This document shows, piece by piece, positions 9,137 through 16,345 of a stretch of DNA of 64,000 nucleotides. Under the pieces are notes generated by a model that was not told where the DNA came from, made no database searches, and worked only from the letters and a program-made list of their open reading frames with translations. Position numbers and translations under genes: made by a program. The stretch's first letter is position 1; each line of letters opens with the position of its first letter. The DNA is from Paenarthrobacter histidinolovorans (lineage in GTDB: Bacteria > Actinomycetota > Actinomycetes > Actinomycetales > Micrococcaceae), in contig NZ_BMPM01000001.1 in NCBI RefSeq assembly GCF_014647595.1, forward strand, positions 930,001 to 994,000, read 5' to 3'.

Positions 9137-10352
9137 AGGGATCCAATCCGTACAGCGGGAAAATTTCCTTGCGCGTGGCTATGACGGTCCGGTCAACCTC
9201 GTCAGCGGGATCGTAGCCAACCTCCCAGGAACGCCACCACACGTCCACTCCGTCACCCATCGATTCCGGGGCCGCCACTCCGTACGTTTCCTTCACATAA
9301 GTCCGCCAGGCTTCCGGCACCGGAGTGCTGAGGGGCACGGGGCGCTGGGTCACCATCCCGATCAGGTGGCTCCACGCACGGGGCACCACGCCGGTGACGT
9401 CGTAGCCGCCTCCCCCGGTGGCGATCCAGCGATTGTCGCAGTACCGGGCCGCAAGGCTGGCGACGGCGGAAGCGGCCTCCCGCTGTCCGTCGACGCTCAG
9501 GTTGAGGTGCGTCAGCGGATCGTTCCGATGGGAGTCGCAGCCGTGCTGGCTGACGATCACCTCGGGTTGGAAGGCACCCACGAGCTGCGGGACCACAGCA
9601 TGGAAGGCCCGCAGCCACGCCGCGTCTCCGGTAAACGTGGGAAGCGCAACGTTGACTGCTGTTCCGGTCGCGTCCGGCCCGCCGGTTTCATTGGCAAAGC
9701 CCGTTCCGGGGAACAGCGTGAGTCCTGTTTCGTGAAGGCTGATGGTCATGACCCGGGGGTCGTTCCAGAAAATACTCTGCGTGCCGTCCCCGTGATGGGC
9801 GTCGACGTCGATGCTCACCACCCGCTGCACGCCGCCGTCGAGAAGCCGCTGGATGGCCATGGCGACGTCGTTGTAGACACAGAATCCACTGGCCCGCTCC
9901 CGTGCGGCGTGGTGCATCCCGCCGCTGAAGTTCACGGCCCGCACGGCGCGGCCGGAAAGGATGGTCTCGGCTGCCAGCAGCGACCCCCCGGCCAGTCGGG
10001 CGCTGGCCTCATGCATTCCCGCGAAGGCGGGGTCGTCCTCGGTGCCCAGGCCGCGGTCTTCCTCAGGATTGCCCGGGTCCGCGCTGACCCGCCGCACGGC
10101 CGCCACATACCCGGAGCTGTGGACTGAAAGAAGTTCGACGTCGGTCGCCAGGCCGGGCGCCTCCACCGCAACGTGCCGGTGTCCGAAGAGACCCAACGAT
10201 TCGGCCAGGCGGGCTGTCAGTTCCAGCCGCTGCGGAGCCATGGGATGGCCCGGACCAAAGTTGTAGGCAGTCATGGCTGGATCCCACACCACCGTCGTTG
10301 GCAGTGCGGACCGCGTAATGCTGGAAGCAGCTGTTCCGAGCCTGGAGTTCAT
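9126..10352 (-). CDS. acuC: AcuC-type acetoin utilisation deacetylase
   Basis: A 408-residue class I histone-deacetylase-like hydrolase. Catalytic motifs are present: the His-His pair in GMHHAARERASGFCVYND and the zinc-binding DVDAHHGDGTQ, plus the later aspartate and the GGGGYD signature near residue 320. In Bacillus, AcuC removes acetyl groups from acetyl-CoA synthetase and so activates it; an acetyl-CoA synthetase is encoded at 37420-39423 here. An N-terminal extension of about 20 residues precedes the conserved VVWDPAMTAYNFGPGHP. It is divergent from the potassium-uptake genes. Confidence 0.85.
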   Translation of the reverse strand: MNSRLGTAASSITRSALPTTVVWDPAMTAYNFGPGHPMAPQRLELTARLAESLGLFGHRHVAVEAPGLATDVELLSVHSSGYVAAVRRVSADPGNPEEDRGLGTEDDPAFAGMHEASARLAGGSLLAAETILSGRAVRAVNFSGGMHHAARERASGFCVYNDVAMAIQRLLDGGVQRVVSIDVDAHHGDGTQSIFWNDPRVMTISLHETGLTLFPGTGFANETGGPDATGTAVNVALPTFTGDAAWLRAFHAVVPQLVGAFQPEVIVSQHGCDSHRNDPLTHLNLSVDGQREAASAVASLAARYCDNRWIATGGGGYDVTGVVPRAWSHLIGMVTQRPVPLSTPVPEAWRTYVKETYGVAAPESMGDGVDVWWRSWEVGYDPADEVDRTVIATRKEIFPLYGLDPWFD

Positions 10353-10454
10353 CCAGAACAGGCTACCTGAGCCTGGAACGCCTCAACGCCCGGTTACGCG
10401 CGCGAATAGTGGTTTACTACTCAGGAAAGCTTGTTTCAACCAAGGAAGAACGCC

Positions 10455-11888
10455 ATGTCCCACAGCCAGTCGCGGTCAACGAGCCCGAGCAACTGGCAAC
10501 CCGTCCAGCAGGAGCGCGAAGGTCTGTGGATCTTCACGCGGGTGCGTGACTTCATCGACAACATTGCCAACACCTCACCGGCGCGTTTGGCACTGACGGT
10601 GTTCGCCGTCGTCATCCTGTTCTTCACTGGATTGCTGTCCCTTCCCGCGGCCTCGGCGGAAGGAGTAGTGACGCCGCTGCACCAGGCCCTGTTCACGGCC
10701 GTATCGAGTGTCTGCGTCACTGGTTTGACCGTGGTGTCCACAGCCACCCATTGGACGTTCTTCGGCCAGCTCGTCATCCTGGTGGGCATCTTCGTTGGAG
10801 GCTTGGGCACCCTTACGCTGGCCTCGCTCCTGGCCCTCATGGTCAGCAAGCGGCTGGGCGTGCGCGGCAAACTCATCGCGCAGGAAGCCATGAACAACGC
10901 GGGCCGTCTCGGCGAAGTCGGTACCCTGCTCCGGATCGTGATCGTGACCTCGGTAGTGATCGAAGGGGCGCTCGCCCTGGCCCTGATTCCGCGCTTCATC
11001 GTACTCGGTGAAGACTTCTGGCAAGCCGTTTGGCACGGGGTCTTCTACTCGATCTCTTCGTTCAACAACGCCGGTTTCACGCCCCACTCCGACGGCATCG
11101 TTCCCTACGAAACAGACCTCTGGATCCTGGTGCCCCTGATGCTCGGGGTATTCCTGGGCAGCCTTGGCTTTCCCGTAGTGATGGTGCTGCAGCAGAACGG
11201 CCTCAACTGGAAGAAGTGGAACCTCCACACCAAGCTCACCATCCAGGTTTCCTTCATTCTGCTCGCCGCCGGCACGGTGCTCTGGGCCATGATGGAGTGG
11301 GACAACGTGCGGACCATCGCCAACATGGGCCTCGGCGACAAAATTACGCATTCGCTCTTTGCTTCGGTGATGACGCGCTCGGGCGGCTTCAACCTGGTGG
11401 ACCAGAACCACATGGAGTCCACCACGATGCTCCTGACCGATGCCCTCATGTTTGCCGGCGGCGGCTCCGCATCCACGGCAGGCGGCATCAAAGTGACCAC
11501 CATTGCCGTGATGTTCCTCGCCATCATGGCCGAAGCCCGCGGTGACGCCGATGTGAAGGTCTACGGCCGCACCATTCCCCAGGGGACCATGCGCGTGGCC
11601 ATCTCCGTGATCGTCGCTGGCGCCACGTTGGTATCCGTGGCAGCATTCTTGTTGCTCTCCATCAGCGGAGCGTCGCTGGACAGGGTGCTTTTTGAATCCA
11701 TCTCCGCCTTCGCCACCGTGGGACTCAGCACCAACCTCAGTGCCGAGCTGCCGCCGTCGGGAGTTTATGTCCTGACAGCGCTGATGTTCGCCGGACGCGT
11801 CGGCACCGTAACCCTTGCAGCCGGCCTGGCCCTGCGCCAGCGCAGCCAGCTGTTCCACTACCCGGAAGAGAGGCCAATCATTGGCTAA
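10455..11888 (+). CDS. ktrB: TrkH/KtrB-family potassium channel subunit
   Basis: A 477-residue membrane protein with about eight to ten hydrophobic segments and four pore-loop repeats, recognisable around SVCVTGLT, SFNNAGFTPHSDG, TRSGGFN and AFATVGLSTN. It forms the potassium-translocating subunit in the inner membrane. I chose the ATG at 10455 because AGGAAG lies at 10443; an upstream TTG would add eight residues with no clear binding site. The last codons overlap the start of the regulatory subunit gene, so the pair is a Ktr-type uptake system. Sodium dependence cannot be judged. Confidence 0.88.
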   Translation: MSHSQSRSTSPSNWQPVQQEREGLWIFTRVRDFIDNIANTSPARLALTVFAVVILFFTGLLSLPAASAEGVVTPLHQALFTAVSSVCVTGLTVVSTATHWTFFGQLVILVGIFVGGLGTLTLASLLALMVSKRLGVRGKLIAQEAMNNAGRLGEVGTLLRIVIVTSVVIEGALALALIPRFIVLGEDFWQAVWHGVFYSISSFNNAGFTPHSDGIVPYETDLWILVPLMLGVFLGSLGFPVVMVLQQNGLNWKKWNLHTKLTIQVSFILLAAGTVLWAMMEWDNVRTIANMGLGDKITHSLFASVMTRSGGFNLVDQNHMESTTMLLTDALMFAGGGSASTAGGIKVTTIAVMFLAIMAEARGDADVKVYGRTIPQGTMRVAISVIVAGATLVSVAAFLLLSISGASLDRVLFESISAFATVGLSTNLSAELPPSGVYVLTALMFAGRVGTVTLAAGLALRQRSQLFHYPEERPIIG

Positions 11889-12567
11889 CACCACGGGGGC
11901 TGCCAACCGCCCCGCACACAATGCCCCAGTGCTGGTCATTGGCCTGGGCCGGTTCGGCTCCGCCACAGCCGAGCAACTGGTGAAGCAAGGCCGCGAAGTC
12001 CTGGCCATCGAGCGCGACCGCACGCTGGTCCAAAAGTGGGCTCCTGTGCTGACCCACGTTGTGGAGGCCGACGCCACCAACATCGACGCCCTCCGCCAGC
12101 TCGGTGCCCAGGAGTTCAGCTCCGCCGTAGTGGGTGTGGGAACCTCCATTGAATCCTCTGTGCTCATCACCGTGAACCTGGTGGACCTTGGCATCCAGCA
12201 CCTTTGGGTCAAGGCCATCACTCCCTCGCACGGCAAGATCCTCACCCGCATCGGCGCCAACCACGTGATCTACCCTGAAGCCGACGCCGGCGTGCGCGCT
12301 GCCCACCTGGTATCGGGCAGGATGCTGGACTTCATCGAGTTCGACGACGACTACGCAATCGTCAAGATGTACCCGCCCAAGGAAACCGTCGGCTTCACCC
12401 TGGAAGAATCCAAGGTCCGTTCCAAGTACGGCGTGACGATTGTCGGTGTGAAAACCCCGGGCGAGGACTTCACCTACGCCCGGCCGGAAACCAAAGTGTC
12501 CGGCCACGACATGTTGATCGTGTCCGGACACGTGGACCTGCTGGAACGCTTCGCCGCGAGGCCGTAG
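11881..12567 (+). CDS. ktrA: TrkA/KtrA-family potassium uptake regulatory subunit
   Basis: A 228-residue cytoplasmic protein. The RCK-N Rossmann domain starts VLVIGLGRFGSATAEQLVKQG with an acidic residue after strand 2 (AIERD), the pattern for NAD(H)/ATP binding. An RCK-C domain occupies the last 80 residues. I place the start at TTG 11881, which overlaps the ktrB stop by 8 bp and has GGAAGAGAGG upstream; starts further up would extend into ktrB coding sequence. It should gate KtrB in response to nucleotide. Confidence 0.87.
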   Translation: MANTTGAANRPAHNAPVLVIGLGRFGSATAEQLVKQGREVLAIERDRTLVQKWAPVLTHVVEADATNIDALRQLGAQEFSSAVVGVGTSIESSVLITVNLVDLGIQHLWVKAITPSHGKILTRIGANHVIYPEADAGVRAAHLVSGRMLDFIEFDDDYAIVKMYPPKETVGFTLEESKVRSKYGVTIVGVKTPGEDFTYARPETKVSGHDMLIVSGHVDLLERFAARP

Positions 12568-12575
12568 CGCGCCTT

Positions 12576-12616
12576 GGAGATTTAGCCGGGTTGCTGGGAG
12601 ATTTAGCCGAGTTGCT
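12576..12616. repeat. Tandem duplication of the proC 3' end
   Basis: Two 20-bp units at 12576-12595 and 12597-12616 (GGAGATTTAGCCG(G/A)GTTGCT) differ at one base. The second holds the proC stop (12603-12605) and its last codons. The same arrangement is seen after acuC. Confidence 0.75.
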
Positions 12617-13433
12617 TGGTGATCTCCGCTGCCCGGGCCGCTGCGGCCCTGGCGCCGTCGGCGATAATCTTGGGGATCCCGCCGTCGTCAAATGCCATGA
12701 TGGCGCGTTCAGTGGTGCCGTTGGGACTCGTCACGGCAACGCGAAGGGCCCGGGGGTCCGCTCCGGGTTCGGCCAGCATGAAACCTGCACCGGCCACCGT
12801 TTCGCGGGCCAGCATCACCGACAGTTCTTCGTCCAAACCAAGCTCAACGCCCGCAGCTGCCATGGCTTCGGCGAGGTAGAACGCGTAGGCCGGGCCTGAA
12901 CCGCTGATGGCAGACAACGCGTCCACCTGCTCTTCCGGGATCTCCACCACTTTGCCGGCACCGGCCAGCGCCTTCTTGACCTGTTCAAGCTGCTCCGGGG
13001 TGCAGTGCGTGCCCGGCGAAACAGAGACGACGCCGCGGCCAAGCCGGGCGGGCGTGTTCGGCATGGTGCGGATCACCGGCTGGCCTTCCGGCAGTGCCGC
13101 TTCCAGCTGCGCGATGGAAACCGCCGCTGCGACGCTCACCACGACGGTGTCCTTCGACAAGGCAGGACTGATCTCCCGGGCCAGGTCCAGGATTCCTACA
13201 GGCTTGACGCCCAGGATGACCATGCCGGAGCCTTTGGTGGCCAGCTTGTTATTGTCTGGTTCTTCCTCGCCGGCAATCGCCATGACGCCGTAGCGTTGGG
13301 CCAGTTCATCGGCGCGTTCCGGCCGGCGAACCGTTGCGACGATGTCGGAAGGGTCTGTGCCCGCAGCGAGCAGACCCCCCATGATTGCCTCGTTCATGGA
13401 TCCACAGCCAAGGAAAGCGATTCGGTTGCTCAT
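12603..13433 (-). CDS. proC: Pyrroline-5-carboxylate reductase
   Basis: A 276-residue enzyme. The N-terminal NADP Rossmann fold starts IAFLGCGSMNEAIMGGLL, and the C-terminal dimer domain holds the ProC signature (ISGSGPAYAFYLAEAM...). It reduces 1-pyrroline-5-carboxylate to proline in the last step of proline synthesis. The ATG at 13433 is preceded by GGAG at good spacing; an in-frame extension to 13517 lacks conservation. The neighbours (TIM-barrel isomerase, Ppx) match the proC neighbourhood of mycobacteria. Confidence 0.93.
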   Translation of the reverse strand: MSNRIAFLGCGSMNEAIMGGLLAAGTDPSDIVATVRRPERADELAQRYGVMAIAGEEEPDNNKLATKGSGMVILGVKPVGILDLAREISPALSKDTVVVSVAAAVSIAQLEAALPEGQPVIRTMPNTPARLGRGVVSVSPGTHCTPEQLEQVKKALAGAGKVVEIPEEQVDALSAISGSGPAYAFYLAEAMAAAGVELGLDEELSVMLARETVAGAGFMLAEPGADPRALRVAVTSPNGTTERAIMAFDDGGIPKIIADGARAAAARAAEITKQLG

Positions 13434-13810
13434 GGCTCCATCATTGCAGCAGACCTCGGACGGGGTCGAATGGATTCCGGATTCACAGCTTGTTCCCAAG
13501 GTTATTGCAGGCAGCACCCATCCTTGGTCCGTAACTTAGTAGTTACCTCATTGAGGGTGCGAGTGATGAGGCGGGCATGGGGATGTCCGCCAGCAGCACC
13601 GGTGGCCGGGCGGGTTTTCCCCCATTTCCCGATTCGGCCGCCGGTGCTTTCGCATTTAACCGGTGCCTTCGCGTTTAACCGGTGCCTTCGCGTTTTCGAC
13701 GCCGCAGCCATGCTCCAGGCGTTGCAGACGCGCAATGGCCCGGCAGCATCCAAACGCCGCCAGGCCATTGCTGATTCCGCAGAAGCGGTGGGAACCCCGC
13801 AGGGCCGGTT
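13434..13810. other. Intergenic region between proC and the TIM-barrel gene
   Basis: I see no convincing gene in these 377 bp. Open frames on both strands are GC-driven and lack a ribosome binding site or recognisable domain. It holds the proC promoter region (a TACTAAG-like box on the minus strand near 13535) and a 19-bp tandem repeat. In mycobacteria a small excisionase-type HTH gene lies beside proC, but no such protein can be read here. Confidence 0.5.
13641..13697. repeat. Three tandem 19-bp repeats
   Basis: Units start at 13641, 13660 and 13679 with consensus CCGGTGCCTTCGCGTTTAA. The first and last differ by two bases each. No coding frame explains the period, since 19 is not a multiple of three. 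Confidence 0.8.
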
Positions 13811-14641
13811 CTAGCCGCGCTCCGCGGTCGCCGGAACCGTGAGGTGTTGCCGTGCGAAACGAAGGGTTTCGGCGAGCATTTCCTCCCGCTCCCCCGCCAC
13901 CTTCGCCTTGCGGGTGGAAATTTCCGCCACCACGACGCCGTCAAAACCGGTCGCTGCCAGGTGCTGCAGGGCATCGGCGCATTGCTGGGTTCCGGTGCCG
14001 GGAACCAAATGTTCGTCCTTGCCAGAACCCGAGCCGTCGGTCAGGTGAACGTGCCGGAGTTTGCTCCCCAGGGCCTTGATGGCTTCCAAACTGTTGGCCC
14101 CGGCAGTGGCGGCATGCGAGAAGTCCCACGTGACGTCGTCGTAGTCCTGTCCCAGCGGATCCCAGTGCGGCAGGTAGGCCACCGCCTCCCGGCCGCGAAC
14201 GCGCCACGGGTACATGTTCTCCACGGCGATGCGGACCTGGTAGGTCGTCGCTATTTCTCGAACACCTTCAACGAAGTTCTCCGCATAGTTGGACTGCCAA
14301 CGGAAAGGCGGATGAACCACCACGGTGTCGCAGCCCACTTCAGCGGCCATCTGGCAGGATTTTTCGATCTTGTTCCACGCCGTGCCCCACACCTGCTGGG
14401 TCAACAGCAGGGTTGGTGCATGGATGGAGACGATCTCCTGCTTGTAACGGTGGCTGAGCTGGATCAGGGCAGCGGGGTCCTGGCTCACGGCGTTGTTGGT
14501 GACCATCACCTCGACGCCCTCATAGCCCAGGTCCTGGGCTACGGCGAAAGCGTCATGGACGCTCAGGGGGTAGACGGAGGCGCTGGACAGCGCCACTGGG
14601 ATTTGGCGGTCATTCACTGCAGGTTCGACGTCGTTGCTCAT
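13811..14641 (-). CDS. Sugar phosphate isomerase/epimerase (xylose isomerase-like TIM barrel)
   Basis: A 276-residue AP endonuclease 2-type TIM barrel. Metal-ligand positions are plausible in VEVMVTN, VVVHPPFRW, AVENMYPW, DFSHAATAG and HVHLTDGSG, in the order expected for xylose-isomerase-like proteins. The ATG at 14641 lies 2 bp after the stop of the Ppx/GppA gene, so translation is coupled; a longer frame upstream is Arg/Pro-rich and not conserved. Its counterpart in M. tuberculosis (Rv0498 region) also sits between a Ppx-type gene and proC. The substrate is unknown. Confidence 0.78.
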   Translation of the reverse strand: MSNDVEPAVNDRQIPVALSSASVYPLSVHDAFAVAQDLGYEGVEVMVTNNAVSQDPAALIQLSHRYKQEIVSIHAPTLLLTQQVWGTAWNKIEKSCQMAAEVGCDTVVVHPPFRWQSNYAENFVEGVREIATTYQVRIAVENMYPWRVRGREAVAYLPHWDPLGQDYDDVTWDFSHAATAGANSLEAIKALGSKLRHVHLTDGSGSGKDEHLVPGTGTQQCADALQHLAATGFDGVVVAEISTRKAKVAGEREEMLAETLRFARQHLTVPATAERG

Positions 14642-14642
14642 C

Positions 14643-15779
14643 TCAGGAGGCCAGCCCGCCTGCCGCGGGGGCTGGAATGGGGGAAGGGGCAGGGGTATTA
14701 ACCGGGACCGGAAACTCTTTGACTTCCGGGTGGGAATCTTCAGTGTCGGCTGTTTGGCCGTCTTCCTTGGCCGCTTTCTTCTTTGACTTGTTCTTCTTCC
14801 TTTTACCCACATGTGGCGCAGGATCAAGGGCTTCCTCAAAGACCAACTGGTCCAGGCGACGCAGGATCAGCCCTTCCCGCAGGGCCCAGGGACAGATCTC
14901 CATCTTGGGGAACTCAAAGAGCTCCAGGGCGGCCTCGGCAACCAACGCACCGGCCAGCAGCTGCCGCGCGCGGGCATCCGAAACTCCCGGCAGATACAGC
15001 CGGTCTTCCACCGTCATGGCGGAAATCCGCTGTGCCCACAATCCAAGGTCCGCCGCATGGAGCTCGCGCTTCACATAGGGTCCGGCGGCGCTCGGTGCTG
15101 CCCCGGCAATTCGGGCCAGTGAGCGGAAGGTCTTGGACGTTCCGGCGACAAGATTCGCACGGCCAAGTTTGTGGAAGTTGCGGACAACGGGCTTCAGCGT
15201 GGATCGGATGTAGCGCCGCAGTTCCTTGACGCTTTTGGCGCTGGGCGGATCGTCGTGGAGCCAGTCCCTCGTCAAGCGGCTGGCACCAAGGGGGACCGAT
15301 GTGGCGAACTCCGGGAGCTCGTCAGTGCCGTAGGCCATTTCAAAGGAGCCGCCTCCGATGTCCAGGTCCAGGATCGGTCCGGCACCCCAGCCGTACCAAC
15401 GGCGGACGGCGAAGAACGTCATGGAGGCTTCTTCGCTGCCTGTCAGTTCCTGGAGGGTCACTGTTGTTTCGTGCTTGACCCTTGCCAGGACCTCCGCGCC
15501 GTTGGTTGCTTCGCGGATTGCCGAAGTACAGAACGCCAGCAGGTCCTCAGCCTTATGGCTGGCAGCGAACTCCCAGGCCTCGAGCACGAACTCAATCAGC
15601 TCATGCTGGCCGGCGTCGTTGATATTCCCGTCACCGTCAAGGTACTGGACCAGCGATAGCGGACGCTTATGGGAGGCGAAAGCCACCGGGCGCGCGCCTG
15701 GGTGGGCGTCCACCAGGAGAAGGTGGACGGTATTGGACCCGATGTCGAGAACGCCAAGACGCATTCTGCCATTATTCAC
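14643..15779 (-). CDS. Ppx/GppA-family exopolyphosphatase/pppGpp phosphatase
   Basis: A 378-residue protein of the ASKHA fold. The phosphate-binding opening MRLGVLDIGSNTVHLLLVD is followed by a second ATPase-like motif (LDIGGGSFEMAYG). The C-terminal 60 residues are Lys-rich then Pro/Ala-rich and look disordered. The family splits inorganic polyphosphate or pppGpp. It heads an operon with the TIM-barrel gene and proC downstream, like Rv0496. The start is GTG 15779 or ATG 15764; neither has a strong ribosome binding site, and the conserved part begins at the second. Confidence 0.82.
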   Translation of the reverse strand: MNNGRMRLGVLDIGSNTVHLLLVDAHPGARPVAFASHKRPLSLVQYLDGDGNINDAGQHELIEFVLEAWEFAASHKAEDLLAFCTSAIREATNGAEVLARVKHETTVTLQELTGSEEASMTFFAVRRWYGWGAGPILDLDIGGGSFEMAYGTDELPEFATSVPLGASRLTRDWLHDDPPSAKSVKELRRYIRSTLKPVVRNFHKLGRANLVAGTSKTFRSLARIAGAAPSAAGPYVKRELHAADLGLWAQRISAMTVEDRLYLPGVSDARARQLLAGALVAEAALELFEFPKMEICPWALREGLILRRLDQLVFEEALDPAPHVGKRKKNKSKKKAAKEDGQTADTEDSHPEVKEFPVPVNTPAPSPIPAPAAGGLAS

Positions 15780-15845
15780 CGATTCGAAGCCCGGTAAGCA
15801 ACTTGGCGGTGACGTTTCGCTGACGGAATGTAACAGGCTCTGCCG

Positions 15846-16280
15846 TTACTCCGCCTGATCTGCTGCCTCATCCGCACGCCTGAAGTCGCGCCGGATATTC
15901 GCAATGCCCTCTGGATCGATTTCGAAGCCGAATTCGCTTCCGGGGTTGATGACCATGCCGAGCTCATCACCGATATTTCCAAGGATGGCCGAACCCATGG
16001 TGCCCAGGACGTGCGGCGCGGCTTCGAGGAAGCGGTTGTCAACACGGCTGGGGTGGCTGAAGACAGCCAGCACGGGTTGCCCATCGGCGTTCGAGAGCAC
16101 CAAAGGCTCAACCGAGGAATCAGGTCCGTCCACGGCTTCGGAGCTGACCAGGTAGACCTCGTTGTTCAGGAAGGCGAGGATGACGTCCACGGGGTTCGCG
16201 TCCGGCTGGTCGGCCGAGGCAAGCTTCGCCTCGAGGTCGTTCAAGGGTCCGTTGTCCGGGGAATCCGTCTGTTCAGTCAT
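15846..16280 (-). CDS. SseB-family protein
   Basis: A 144-residue cytoplasmic protein with the SseB N-terminal domain: a short acidic leader, then VILAFLNNEVYLVSS, PLVLSNADGQPVLAVFSHPSRV and GELGMVINPGSEFGFEI. The family is common in actinobacteria and its biochemical role is not established. It lies between topA and the Ppx operon on the same strand. Confidence 0.72.
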   Translation of the reverse strand: MTEQTDSPDNGPLNDLEAKLASADQPDANPVDVILAFLNNEVYLVSSEAVDGPDSSVEPLVLSNADGQPVLAVFSHPSRVDNRFLEAAPHVLGTMGSAILGNIGDELGMVINPGSEFGFEIDPEGIANIRRDFRRADEAADQAE

Positions 16281-16345
16281 GGTTCTACTCGACCACGATG
16301 ACGGCCGGGACGCAATTCGCGATTGCTTCCCGGCCGAGTCGTCGG

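Noticed and set aside
10575..12260. 561-codon minus-strand frame opposite the potassium-uptake genes
   Set aside because: Strongly biased Gly/His/Arg composition, spans two real genes and has no start signal.
13005..13814. Long plus-strand open frame opposite proC, ending near the TIM-barrel gene
   Set aside because: It runs antisense through proC, has no ribosome binding site or recognisable domain, and its amino-acid content is that of a GC-rich shadow frame.
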